Shown: positions 50,494 through 59,473 of the stretch, in pieces
Layout of the letters: every line of letters starts with the position of its first letter
Position numbering within the stretch: position 1 is the stretch's first letter
NCBI GenBank assembly: GCA_964276145.1
Contig: CAXYDN010000001.1
Coordinates: 13,207-77,206, forward strand
Reading direction: 5' to 3'
Source: SCGC-AAA076-P13 sp964276145
GTDB taxonomy: Bacteria; Pseudomonadota; Gammaproteobacteria; Magnimaribacterales; D2472
Length of the DNA stretch: 64,000 nucleotides
Made by a program: the position numbers and the translations under genes
The notes under the pieces: generated by a model
What the model was told of the DNA's origin: nothing
Seen by the model: only the letters and a program-made list of their open reading frames with translations
The model's database searches: none

Positions 50494-50592
50494 AAACAAA
50501 TAATACTAAACATTGATTTTTAAGCAATGTTTAATTGCTATCCTATACTGATAATAATTGCAATAATCATTTGGAATTAAGCAATTTTAAAT

Positions 50593-50621
50593 TTGATACT
50601 AATCAGTTTTTTAGCTATGAT
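50593..50621 (+). promoter_or_regulatory. sigma70-type promoter of proteorhodopsin
   Basis: TTGATA and TATGAT are separated by exactly 17 nt. They lie in the otherwise gene-free 180-nt region upstream of proteorhodopsin, with a probable start point near 50628 and an untranslated leader of about 50 nt ending in an AGGAG ribosome site before the ATG. It is one of the best promoters in the window, which fits strong constitutive expression. Confidence 0.65.
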
Positions 50622-50678
50622 TAAAGCTTCATACTAATAGGTTAGGTAAATTATTACTTTATAAAATAGGAGTTTAAT

Positions 50679-51428
50679 ATGAAATTTTTATTAATGTTAG
50701 GTGGTGTTATTGCACTTCCTTCTTTTGCTGCAAGTGGAGGCGATCTTGATTCCAGTGATCTTACTGGAGTATCTTTTTGGCTTGTTACTGCTGCTCTTTT
50801 AGCTGCTACTGTTTTCTTTTTTGTTGAAAGAGATCAAGTAAGTGCTAAATGGAAAACATCACTTACAGTTTCTGGTTTAGTTACTGGTATTGCATTCTGG
50901 CATTATCTTTATATGAGAGGTGTGTGGATCGAAACTGGTGAAACGCCAACAGTATTTAGATATATTGATTGGTTGCTAACTGTTCCGTTACTAATGGTTG
51001 AGTTCTACTTAATCCTTGCAGCTTGCACAAATGTTGCGGGTTCATTATTTAAGAAACTACTTGGTGGTTCGCTTGTAATGCTTATTGCAGGATATATGGG
51101 TGAGTCTGGAAGTCTTCCAGTATTGCCTGCATTCATTGTTGGGTGCTTAGCATGGTTCTACATGATTTATGAACTATATGCTGGTGAAGGTAAGGCTGCA
51201 GTTACTACTGCTAGTCCTGCTGTTATGTCTGCATACAATACTATGATGTTGATTATCGTAGTAGGTTGGGCAATTTACCCAGCTGGATATGCTGCTGGTT
51301 ACCTAATGGGTGGTGATGGCGTATATGCTCAGAATTTAAACGTTATATATAACCTTGCTGACTTTGTTAACAAGATTTTATTTGGTTTAGTTATCTGGCA
51401 TGTTGCTGTTAAAGAGTCTGCTCATTAG
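50679..51428 (+). CDS. proteorhodopsin, green-absorbing proton pump
   Basis: This light-driven proton pump has seven membrane helices and binds retinal as a Schiff base. It has a signal peptide (MKFLLMLGGVIALPSFAA) and keeps the key residues: H75, the proton acceptor D97 and donor E108 (RYIDWLLT and VEFYLIL), and the retinal lysine K232 in FVNKILFGL. Residue 105 is leucine, the green-tuned form, where blue-tuned relatives have glutamine. The length is 249 aa. It stands alone with its own promoter and terminator; no carotenoid or retinal-forming (crt, blh) genes occur in the window, so retinal must come from elsewhere in the genome or from outside. Confidence 0.98.
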   Translation: MKFLLMLGGVIALPSFAASGGDLDSSDLTGVSFWLVTAALLAATVFFFVERDQVSAKWKTSLTVSGLVTGIAFWHYLYMRGVWIETGETPTVFRYIDWLLTVPLLMVEFYLILAACTNVAGSLFKKLLGGSLVMLIAGYMGESGSLPVLPAFIVGCLAWFYMIYELYAGEGKAAVTTASPAVMSAYNTMMLIIVVGWAIYPAGYAAGYLMGGDGVYAQNLNVIYNLADFVNKILFGLVIWHVAVKESAH

Positions 51429-51454
51429 CATCAACTAACTTTAATTAGTTAATT

Positions 51455-51482
51455 AAAACCCGGCTACATGCCGGGTTTTTTA
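51455..51482 (+). terminator. rho-independent terminator after proteorhodopsin
   Basis: AAAACCCGG and CCGGGTTTT flank a short CTACATG loop and are followed by a T run, giving a strong stem about 25 nt after the proteorhodopsin stop. It isolates the gene as a single transcription unit. Confidence 0.85.
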
Positions 51483-51571
51483 TTTTTAGAAATATGTTTC
51501 AAGAATGTTGCTAAAAATATGCTTTAATAAAATACTCTTTTAATAGAATGTTTTTAAAATGGAGACTTAAT

Positions 51572-52015
51572 ATGAGATATTTATTAACAACAATAGCTAT
51601 TATATCTTTTTCAGCGCTTGCTGATGATCATAAGAGCTTACCTAAACCAAATGAGTGTGAGGGAAGCCCAGCCAATTATTACGTGGCAAAGCTTAATGAG
51701 GGTGGAACAATTGAGGGTTGGCTAAATGCAGCGAAGATGCATCAGGCCTATTATAAAGAAAGAGGATTTGATGTGAAAGTCATTCCATCAATACAGTACT
51801 TACCAAGCGAAGATGACAGTGGGCCAAGAGATGAAGTTTTTAGAATTAGCACTCATGTAATTCATGCCAATACCTCTGAGCAAGAAAGATGGTGGGATTG
51901 GAATCAAAATGAAAGAAATGATTTTGATATTAAAGCAAGAGATGCATTTGTTGCTGAGTATGATAAAAATAATGAAGTTGTTGCAAGAAGATTTCTTTGC
52001 ATGCTAATCGATTAA
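51572..52015 (+). CDS. small exported protein of unknown function
   Basis: I do not recognise this protein. The ATG at 51572 follows a GGAG ribosome site and gives a clean signal peptide (MRYLLTTIAIISFSALA) and a mature part of about 130 aa. The mature part has two cysteines (NECEG near the start and FLCML near the end) that could form a disulfide. Its strand-helix alternation vaguely suggests a dimeric alpha-beta barrel, but that is a guess. It lies just after the proteorhodopsin terminator, so it is probably a separate unit, and it converges with the SDR gene 2 nt later. Confidence 0.7.
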   Translation: MRYLLTTIAIISFSALADDHKSLPKPNECEGSPANYYVAKLNEGGTIEGWLNAAKMHQAYYKERGFDVKVIPSIQYLPSEDDSGPRDEVFRISTHVIHANTSEQERWWDWNQNERNDFDIKARDAFVAEYDKNNEVVARRFLCMLID

Positions 52016-52017
52016 GA

Positions 52018-52734
52018 CTATGGAGAAATAGTATTTCCATCATAGGAAATTAAATTCCCTGAATCTTCTGCAGAGGTACCTTCAATTACTTTTGACAAAA
52101 GCTTAACGCTGTATTGTGGAGAAAAAAGTTTTTCTTTAGATACATTTTTCTGAAAAGGTTCACTAAACTTACTCTCAACAGTTCCTGGCTGAAGCGCTAG
52201 AGCTATTGCATTTTTATTTGTTCTTTTTAATTCAATACTGAAATTTTTAACTATTTGGTTTAACGCTGTCTTACTTGATCTATAGGAATACCACCCACCA
52301 AGTTGATTATCTGAGATACTCCCTACTCTTGCACTTAAAAATGCTATAACACTCTTTTCATCTTTATTCATTAAAGGAATAAAGTACCTGCCAATAAGAG
52401 CCGGTCCAATGGTGTTGATGCTATATACCTTTGCAAAGGTTTCATAATTAAGATCTTTTATGCTTTTCTCAGGTCCAAAATTTTCAGTATGAAGAATGCC
52501 ACTGGCAATAATAACTCTATCGATAATATGATCTTTAATCTTGTCTGCAGCTTTTTGTATGCTGCCTTGGCTTTCAACATCAATTTCAAAACTAGAAACT
52601 TTTTCCGATACATGATCAGCGGCACTTCTTGAGAATGTAAATATATTTTCTACGGAGCTATCTTTTAAGTAATGTTCAACAAATGCATTTCCTATTGCAC
52701 CACTTGAACCAATTATTGCTATATTTTTTGACAT
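52018..52734 (-). CDS. short-chain dehydrogenase/reductase (SDR)
   Basis: This is an NAD(P)-dependent oxidoreductase of 238 aa. It has the Rossmann glycine motif GSSGAIG (residues 9-15), N107 in the YSINT helix, S134, and the catalytic Y151 and K155 (YSYRSSK). LQPGTVESKF after the catalytic lysine is typical. It resembles C-factor/CsgA-like SDRs. The substrate is unknown. It converges with the small exported protein gene and is divergent from the acyl-CoA dehydrogenase. Confidence 0.85.
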   Translation of the reverse strand: MSKNIAIIGSSGAIGNAFVEHYLKDSSVENIFTFSRSAADHVSEKVSSFEIDVESQGSIQKAADKIKDHIIDRVIIASGILHTENFGPEKSIKDLNYETFAKVYSINTIGPALIGRYFIPLMNKDEKSVIAFLSARVGSISDNQLGGWYSYRSSKTALNQIVKNFSIELKRTNKNAIALALQPGTVESKFSEPFQKNVSKEKLFSPQYSVKLLSKVIEGTSAEDSGNLISYDGNTISP

Positions 52735-52836
52735 TAAAATTTATTCAGTAATTATTAAGAAGGACTTGATGAAAATTATATATATAAAGAAGTTTTATAT
52801 GAAGTTAAACTTAAAAGTAAATGAATAAAGGGAGAC

Positions 52837-54058
52837 ATGATGGGATTTGAAGTTAGTGACAGAGCAAAAGAAATTAATGAGCGCTTAGAAGCCTTTATGG
52901 AAGAGCATATTTATCCTCGCGAAAGGGATTATGACGAATTCACTAATGATCAAAACAATTTATGGCAGTATCCAGATTGGTATGAAGAGTTAAAAGAAGA
53001 AGCAAAAAAACAGGAGCTATGGAATTTATTTTTACCAAAAGAATATGCCCCTTGGAGTCCGGGTCTTACCAACCTTGAGATAGCTGGTCTCTTTGAAACC
53101 ATGTCTAGGTCTGCATGGTCTCAACAAATCTTTAATTGCAATGCGCCAGATAGAGGCAATATGGAAGTGTCTGGCTAAATATGGAACTCCAGAACAGCAA
53201 AAACAATGGTTAGAACCTCTGCTAGCAGGTGAGATACGATCTGCCTATGCTATGACTGAACCTGACGTTGCATCATCAGATGCAACTAATATGGAATTAG
53301 AAATTACTCGTGATGGTGATGAATATGTTTTAAATGGCAAGAAATGGTGGACTACAAATGTTATCACTCCTAAATGTAAATTTATGTTGGTTATGGGTAA
53401 ATCAAACCCAGAAAACCCTCGTCATACACAACACTCAACTATTATTGTTCCTACTGATGCAGAGGGTTTTACAATCACTAGAGCTTTAAGATCCCTAGGT
53501 GAATTACACTCGCCAGGCGGTGAAGGCGATGTGGTCTTTAAAAATGTTCGCGTTCCAGTTTCTAATCTGATACTAGGCGAAGGAAGAGGTTTTGAGATAG
53601 CTCAAGGTAGACTTGGCCCAGGCAGGTTCCAATATGCAATGATGTTTGTTGGAATGGCTCAAAGATCTTTAGAGCTTATGTGTGAGAGAGCTCAGAGCAG
53701 AGTTGCCTTTGGTGAAGCATTAAGTAAAAAAACAAGTGTTCAACATGAGATAGCAAAAAGCCGGTGTGATATTGAGCAATGTCGATTACTTGTACTATCT
53801 GCTGCTGAAAAAATGGATAACTACGGCATAGATGCAGCAAGAGACTACATCTCAATGTTAAAAATAGTAGCTCCAAAAATGTGTGAGGATGTCTCTAGTA
53901 GAGCTATACAAATCTTTGGTGGCATGGGTGTATCTCAAGATACTCCATTAGCTCATATATTTACAACAAGTAGATTTTGTAGAATTGCAGATGGTCCAGA
54001 TGAGGTTCATATGTCCCAACTTGCAAAACTTACCATGAGGTCTTTGTCAGGAAAGTAA
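52837..54058 (+). pseudogene. acyl-CoA dehydrogenase, disrupted by a one-base frameshift
   Basis: The first frame (52837-53178) encodes an N-terminal acyl-CoA dehydrogenase domain and stops early after NMEVSG. The rest, from LAKYGTPEQQKQWL on, is in the next frame and runs to 54058 with AMTEPDVASSDATN, NGKKWWTTN, RVAFGEALS, QIFGGMGVS and GPDEVHMSQL, as in the ACAD10/11-like branch. Removing one base near 53170 restores a 406-aa protein of normal length. It is either a recent inactivation or a sequence error. A GGGAG ribosome site favours the second of two adjacent ATGs. The flavoenzyme would oxidise an unknown acyl-CoA. Confidence 0.85.
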
Positions 54059-54071
54059 CTTACACTAAACC

Positions 54072-54100
54072 AAAAAAAGGGAGCTAATGCTCCCTTTTTT
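54072..54100. terminator. bidirectional terminator between acyl-CoA dehydrogenase and TonB receptor genes
   Basis: AAAAAAAGGGAGC and GCTCCCTTTTTT flank a TAAT loop, with A and T runs on both sides. It lies between two convergent genes and can end transcription from both. Confidence 0.85.
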
Positions 54101-54114
54101 ATTATTCTAATTAT

Positions 54115-56544
54115 TTAGAAATTATATTTAACACTGAAGCTATGAGTTTCAGGAGCACCCATCATCATCCCATTAACTCCACTTAAACCACTAGCAATTA
54201 AGACTAATCTAACATATTGATTATCGGTAGCATTCTTCACAGAGTATGCAAGTTCCCATGAATCATTTCTCCAACCCACTTTATAGTTCAAGAATTCTTG
54301 ATCAATTTTTTGAGCGAGCTCTGGATTGCTAGCTGGCAATTGAGCTAACCATTGTGGTGATCGTGATGGAGCAGATGTATTTTCGTATGGTCCATCATAT
54401 GAATAATCTACTCTTGAGAAAACATTTCCGTTTCCAAGAGGGAAAAAATGAGATAACCCGATTGTATACGCATCAACAGGTGTTAGCCTAGGTGCTGCAT
54501 TTGAAAGGATATCAGGCGAACCGTCATCAATAGTCATATATGATACGTTTAAAGTAAGATTAGGTCTTAGTTTTGCAATCATATTAAGATCAAAACCTAG
54601 TCTTTCTGCAGTCTCTGTAGCGTTTCCAACAACAGTTCCTGTGCCATCAGGGTTTTGAGTGATGAAATGCTGTCCATCAGTATCCATGCTAAATGCTGTA
54701 GCATTAATTTGAACTTTATTGTCCATTAATCTTGATTTAATACCAATTTCAAAATTCTCTGTTTCTGTTTTATCAAAATTTCTGGCATCTCCTGTAGCAC
54801 CAGAGGTAGAATTAAAACCACCAGCTTTGTAGCCTGTGGCAGCAGCAACATACAACATAATATCCTCTGATAAATCTTTTTGAACGCTTAAAGACCACGT
54901 AGTAGCGCTATCAGATCTTGTAAAAGTATTATCAACATTTTGTAAGAATCCACTAAAAGGCCAATTATCTCCAAGAACCATTTGTCTAGGAAGCCCAACC
55001 AGTCCTGGTTGCTGCAGAACACCAGCAAGCATTGGACTTACAACCCCTCCTAGCATAGCTTGAGCATATAAATCTGCTTCTTTATCTTCTGATGTATATC
55101 TGGCACCTATGGTATATCTTAGAGAGTCAGAAACATGGGTGGTCATTCTTCCAAATATTGCCGCAGTTCTGTCAGACCATTTCATATCTTGCGCTACAGC
55201 ATCGCCTCCTTGAGTTGTAGCTGTAAAACCACCAACGCCTGGAATGGCTGCTTGAAGCCCTTGAAGCGCAGCCAGTTGTGCCGGACTAGCAAGACCGGCT
55301 GCAGCTAAAGCTCCTAATTGCTGAGCTTGAGTACTAAGTTGAGTAAACCATGTACCCCATACTGGAGAAAACTCATTGCCAATTTCAATAGCGGCCATAT
55401 TAGCACCCGCGCCCATCTCACCATATTCAGAGTCTGAAAAATATAAGCCCACTGTATATTCTTTATTTCCAATCATGTTTGAGCTAAATCGTATTTCATT
55501 GGTAAGAGATTTACCTGGCAAGGTTCTTTTTAGCTCTGCAAAATTGATAGAAGTAAAGTCTGCATCCCACTCTCTATATGCTTCATATTTATTTTTTGCA
55601 AGAATATAAGTGAATGTTCCATTTTCTAATTCTCTATCAATTTTCAATGACGTTAAAGTTGAATCTAGATCAAATTTTGGCGAACCTGGAGTCGTAGCAA
55701 ATCTATAGTTAGTATAATCACTGTCTGCAGGTGTTTTGCCCAACAAGGGAATTCCAATAGCTGTTTGTTGTGATGTTGCAATACTGTCTACTGCACAACA
55801 TGTTGATTTTTTTGATATATCAGAATGAGAGAAAACAAGATTGAAGTTTTCATTTTCATGATAAATTTTAATACCTATAACTGAATCGTCTACGCCATTG
55901 GCTGAACTTCCATCAATGATATTTGTCATGTAGCCATCTGATTCATTAACATTAGCACTTAATCTAATAGCTGTTGAGTCTGAAACACCAAAACTCATGG
56001 CGCCGGTAACTCTTGTTGAATTAAAATCACCACTTTCATAATGCACGTAACCATCTGAATCACCTGGTCTAGGTGTTTTTGTTGTTATATTAACAACACC
56101 TGCATTTGAGTTCTTTCCATAAAGAGTTCCTTGAGGTCCTTGAAGAACCTCAATTCTTTCTATGTCGATTAGGTCGTTTAAGCCCAGGCCTGTTTTGTTG
56201 AGATAAACTCCGTCTACCACCAAGGCTACATCTGATTCTAGTGAAGCATCACTTTGGCTGGTACCAATACCCCTTATTCTCATTGATGCATTAAATGGAT
56301 CAACATTATAGTTAACTATCAAAGATGGTAAAGCTGAGTCAATGTCTCGGGCTGTTGTGATATTCATATCTTCAATTTGCGCTGCAGATAAAACCTCTAC
56401 AACCATTGGAACATCTTGTGCGTTAGCTTCTGTTTTTGTTGCTGTAACAATAACATCTTCGATTCCATCTGAATCTTGGGCTAATAAACTGAATGGCATT
56501 AATATTGCTGCCATACATAAACTAGTTTGTAATAAATTTTTCAT
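54115..56544 (-). CDS. TonB-dependent outer-membrane receptor
   Basis: This 809-aa beta-barrel receptor imports a bulky substrate across the outer membrane with TonB energy. A signal peptide (MKNLLQTSLCMAAILMPFSLLAQ) is followed by a TonB-box-like DGIEDVIVTATKTEA, the plug domain (about residues 40-160, with GPQGTLYGKNSNAGVVNI) and a barrel ending in the aromatic YNF. Around residues 399-450 there is an unusual Gln/Ala/Leu/Gly-rich stretch, probably an extracellular loop. The substrate is unknown; the LysR regulator upstream and the catabolic operon beyond suggest a linked organic compound rather than a siderophore. Confidence 0.93.
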   Translation of the reverse strand: MKNLLQTSLCMAAILMPFSLLAQDSDGIEDVIVTATKTEANAQDVPMVVEVLSAAQIEDMNITTARDIDSALPSLIVNYNVDPFNASMRIRGIGTSQSDASLESDVALVVDGVYLNKTGLGLNDLIDIERIEVLQGPQGTLYGKNSNAGVVNITTKTPRPGDSDGYVHYESGDFNSTRVTGAMSFGVSDSTAIRLSANVNESDGYMTNIIDGSSANGVDDSVIGIKIYHENENFNLVFSHSDISKKSTCCAVDSIATSQQTAIGIPLLGKTPADSDYTNYRFATTPGSPKFDLDSTLTSLKIDRELENGTFTYILAKNKYEAYREWDADFTSINFAELKRTLPGKSLTNEIRFSSNMIGNKEYTVGLYFSDSEYGEMGAGANMAAIEIGNEFSPVWGTWFTQLSTQAQQLGALAAAGLASPAQLAALQGLQAAIPGVGGFTATTQGGDAVAQDMKWSDRTAAIFGRMTTHVSDSLRYTIGARYTSEDKEADLYAQAMLGGVVSPMLAGVLQQPGLVGLPRQMVLGDNWPFSGFLQNVDNTFTRSDSATTWSLSVQKDLSEDIMLYVAAATGYKAGGFNSTSGATGDARNFDKTETENFEIGIKSRLMDNKVQINATAFSMDTDGQHFITQNPDGTGTVVGNATETAERLGFDLNMIAKLRPNLTLNVSYMTIDDGSPDILSNAAPRLTPVDAYTIGLSHFFPLGNGNVFSRVDYSYDGPYENTSAPSRSPQWLAQLPASNPELAQKIDQEFLNYKVGWRNDSWELAYSVKNATDNQYVRLVLIASGLSGVNGMMMGAPETHSFSVKYNF

Positions 56545-56668
56545 TAATGTGTCCCCCTTAAAGACAATAAAAATTTTCTTAATTAACTAAGATAGCGCAA
56601 TCATAGGCGCTGGTCTTGTTTGTATACTATCAGATACTGCTTAAAACTCATCAAAAAGATAAAAATTA

Positions 56669-57562
56669 TTATTTATTCTTTGTGCTATTTGGAGAAACGA
56701 AGTTTGTGTCTTGAAGTGTGTCATGGGTATTCTCAAGAATAACTTTTTTAACAGCAGCCACAATTGGGTTAGATCGAGATAACTCATGTTGAATTAGGTA
56801 GAACCCTATTTGAAATGAGTACTCATCCTTCTCGAAAGGGATAAGCCTTTCATCACTTTCGCCATCAAGATCTGTCAGAAATGTAACTCCATTACCGTTT
56901 GAAACCATAGAGTGAGCATCTTGATATGAGTTTGATGAAACTATTATATTTGGATTTTTAAAAAAAGATTTAATAATAAAATCAGTATCAAACTTATCAT
57001 TCCTTTTGTAAGCCACCCATTCAAAATCATTTGGATTTTTATTCTTATCGAAATAATCTTTTGTACCATAAATTCGCATGTCTATATTTGTAAGCAAAGT
57101 TGCTATTGAGTCCTCAGGCGGTCTTGTTGTTCCAATAAACCCAATATCATAAACCTCAGTAGACATATCAGAATCATCTGAAGCATTCATTATATGAATC
57201 TTGAGATTAGGGAAACGGGATCTTAATTTTGTAATAAGATTTGTCATATTACTACCACCCTCGCCTTGCTTATAAATAACAAGCTTTCCATTCATAAGTT
57301 CTGGGTTTGGTATGAATCTTTCTTTTAGTTCTGAAATTTTATAGTCAATCTTTGCAACTTCTTTGTATAGATCATGACCATGAGTCGTTAAGGTATATCC
57401 AGAATTTTTTCTTTCAAATAACTTTAGAGCTAATTCTTTTTCTAATTTTTCAATCTTTCTAGATACCGTTGAATGATTAACTCTCATCTCTTTAGCACAG
57501 CCACTTAAAGTGCCATGATTTGCGCAAGATATAAAGTATTCTAAATTTCCCCAATCAAGCAT
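56669..57562 (-). CDS. LysR family transcriptional regulator
   Basis: This is a 297-aa LysR-type regulator. The N-terminal winged helix-turn-helix spans about residues 3-60 (LEYFISCANHGTLSGCAKEM, then VNHSTVSRKIEKLEKELALK), followed by an effector-binding domain that is weakly conserved. The ATG at 57562 is preferred over the GTG one codon upstream. It is divergent from the dehalogenase operon across about 140 nt containing a 9-bp inverted repeat, and upstream of the TonB receptor gene on the same strand, so it probably controls one or both. The effector is unknown. Confidence 0.9.
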   Translation of the reverse strand: MLDWGNLEYFISCANHGTLSGCAKEMRVNHSTVSRKIEKLEKELALKLFERKNSGYTLTTHGHDLYKEVAKIDYKISELKERFIPNPELMNGKLVIYKQGEGGSNMTNLITKLRSRFPNLKIHIMNASDDSDMSTEVYDIGFIGTTRPPEDSIATLLTNIDMRIYGTKDYFDKNKNPNDFEWVAYKRNDKFDTDFIIKSFFKNPNIIVSSNSYQDAHSMVSNGNGVTFLTDLDGESDERLIPFEKDEYSFQIGFYLIQHELSRSNPIVAAVKKVILENTHDTLQDTNFVSPNSTKNK

Positions 57563-57581
57563 CACTTTTCGGTTAGTTGAA

Positions 57582-57613
57582 ATATGAACACAATATACTA
57601 TAGATGTTCATAT
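57582..57613. promoter_or_regulatory. candidate LysR operator: 9-bp inverted repeat with 14-nt spacer
   Basis: ATATGAACA at 57582-57590 and TGTTCATAT at 57605-57613 are perfect inverted copies in the divergent promoter region between the LysR gene and the dehalogenase gene. The position fits LysR autoregulation and activation of the operon. Binding is inferred. Confidence 0.55.
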
Positions 57614-57702
57614 ATCATCAAGTGGGTCGCTTATTTTTCTTATACCATGATAAAGATATGTGTAATAAAATTATTTTGGCAAATAAATAGGGAGAGAACT
57701 AA

Positions 57703-58770
57703 ATGCAAGTCTTAAGAACACCAGATTCATGTTTTGAGAATATCAAGGACTATCCATTTGAGCCCGTTTATACAAATATACAAACAAAAAATGGAACTAC
57801 TTTGAGAATTCATCATATTGATGAGGGACCGAAAAATGGTCCTATACTTCTAGCAATGCATGGTCAGCCCGTTTGGAGCTATCTTTACGCTAAAATGATT
57901 CCAATTTTAACTGAAGCAGGAATAAGGGTTATTGCTCCTGATTTAGTTGGGTATGGAAAATCAGATAAACCAGCTGCTAGAGAAGATTATTCTTATCAAA
58001 ATCAAGTTGATTGGATGGGAGAATGGTTGAAGAAAAATGATTTCAAAAATTTAACTTTCTTCGGACAAGACTGGGGGGGCTTAATTGGATTAAGGATGGT
58101 AGCAGCAGATCCGGATAGGTTTATAAAAATTGCTATGGGTAATACAGGTCTTCCGTATAACCCCAATGCTCCTCAAGAAGTTATGGATGAAGTAAATGAG
58201 TTTAGGGCATCAAATAAAAAGATAAGCTTCTTTGCGATGTATAAAGAAGTTAGCAAAATGGATAAAAACAAACATATGGCAACGAAATTTATGTACTGGC
58301 AAAAATTTGCCTGGGATTCAGAAAATCTTCCAATTGGATTAATTAACTCATTCTCGATGGAGAGTCAGTTTAGAAAATCTCCGGTCAAAGCCTATATCCA
58401 TATTCTGTTACAAAAGATAGGACTAGAAAAAATATCACCGTTTTATACTGATTTAATGAAAGCTTATGAGGCACCCTTCCCCGATCCTTCATATAAAATG
58501 GGTCCTAGGGCAATGCCAAGCCAAGTTCCAATGATACCTGATCAGTCTTTAGATGCTCAGAGAAAAGCAAGAGAGTTTTTTAAAACTTCCAATAAACCTT
58601 TTTTAGCTGTTTTTGCAGGTAATGACCCTGTAACAAATGGAGCTGAGAAAGATGTTCTGAGAATGGCTCCAAATGCAAAAAGTGCTCCTCATATTGGCGG
58701 AGGTCATTTCTTTCAGTGGACTAAAGCAAAACCTCTATCTAAGATATTAATTGATTTTATTAAAGAGTAA
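57703..58770 (+). CDS. haloalkane dehalogenase-like alpha/beta hydrolase
   Basis: This 355-aa hydrolase resembles haloalkane dehalogenases of the DhlA branch, which replace a carbon-bound halogen with hydroxyl. The oxyanion region HGQPVWSYLY (from H53), the nucleophile D123 with halide-binding W124 (FFGQDWGG), the acid D308 (FAGNDPVTNG) and the base H335 (GGGHFFQW) are all in place. A family block YEAPFPDPSYKMGPRAMPSQ is also seen. It is longer than DhlA (310 aa), with an extended cap region. It heads the operon, divergent from LysR, 6 nt before a GST gene. A role on a non-halogenated substrate (epoxide or ester) remains possible. Confidence 0.85.
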   Translation: MQVLRTPDSCFENIKDYPFEPVYTNIQTKNGTTLRIHHIDEGPKNGPILLAMHGQPVWSYLYAKMIPILTEAGIRVIAPDLVGYGKSDKPAAREDYSYQNQVDWMGEWLKKNDFKNLTFFGQDWGGLIGLRMVAADPDRFIKIAMGNTGLPYNPNAPQEVMDEVNEFRASNKKISFFAMYKEVSKMDKNKHMATKFMYWQKFAWDSENLPIGLINSFSMESQFRKSPVKAYIHILLQKIGLEKISPFYTDLMKAYEAPFPDPSYKMGPRAMPSQVPMIPDQSLDAQRKAREFFKTSNKPFLAVFAGNDPVTNGAEKDVLRMAPNAKSAPHIGGGHFFQWTKAKPLSKILIDFIKE

Positions 58771-58776
58771 TTTTTT

Positions 58777-59460
58777 ATGATTAATTTATACACAGCTTCA
58801 ACGCCTAACGGACATAAAGTTTCTTGTTTATTAGAAGCATTAGAGATGCCCTACGAAGTTCATTCAGTAAATCTTACTGAAGGTGAACAAAAAAAACCTG
58901 AATTCTTAAAAATTAGTCCCAATGGCAGAATTCCAGCTATTGTGGACACTGATAATGATAATCTTTCAATCTTCGAGTCTGGTGCAATAATGATATATCT
59001 TGCAGATAAGGCGGGTAAGCTTATCCCAAGCGATGATAAAGGGAGAGCAAAAGTGACTGAATGGCTTATGTTCCAAATGGGTGGTATCGGCCCAATGATG
59101 GGTCAGGCAAATGTTTTTTTTAGATATTTTCCTGAAAAAATTCAGCCAGCTATAGATAGATATCAAAATGAATCAAGGCGTCTTTTTGAGGTTCTAGACA
59201 ATCATTTAGCAGACAATGAATGGCTCGCAGGAGAATATTCGATTGCAGACATTGCTAATTGGTGCTGGGTTAGAACCCATAATTGGTCAGGTGTATCAAT
59301 TGATGGACTAACCCATCTAGAAGATTGGAAAAATAGAATGTATGAACAGCCAGGGATGATTAAGGGAACTAAAGTTCCAGTAGACAGGGAAAGTATATTA
59401 AAAGATGAAAAGGACAAAGAAGAATTTATAAAAAATGCACAAAAAATGGTAAAAAAATAA
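58777..59460 (+). CDS. glutathione S-transferase, YfcG/Nu-like
   Basis: This is a 227-aa GST. The N-terminal thioredoxin fold opens LYTASTPNGHKVSCLLEALE, as in YfcG-type (Nu class) enzymes that show disulfide-bond reductase activity with glutathione, and IFESGAIMIYL holds the glutathione gamma-glutamyl contact. The C-terminal helical domain has WLAGEYSIADIANW. It may attack an electrophile from the dehalogenase step or cleave a thioether. It starts 6 nt after the dehalogenase gene and is followed 13 nt later by a second GST. Confidence 0.9.
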   Translation: MINLYTASTPNGHKVSCLLEALEMPYEVHSVNLTEGEQKKPEFLKISPNGRIPAIVDTDNDNLSIFESGAIMIYLADKAGKLIPSDDKGRAKVTEWLMFQMGGIGPMMGQANVFFRYFPEKIQPAIDRYQNESRRLFEVLDNHLADNEWLAGEYSIADIANWCWVRTHNWSGVSIDGLTHLEDWKNRMYEQPGMIKGTKVPVDRESILKDEKDKEEFIKNAQKMVKK

Positions 59461-59473
59461 AAGGAGATTATTT

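Noticed and set aside
53093..54058. The second acyl-CoA dehydrogenase frame as an independent gene
   Set aside because: Its first 25 or so codons read through the other frame of the upstream domain and resemble no protein; conserved sequence begins only at LAKYGT, after the frameshift.
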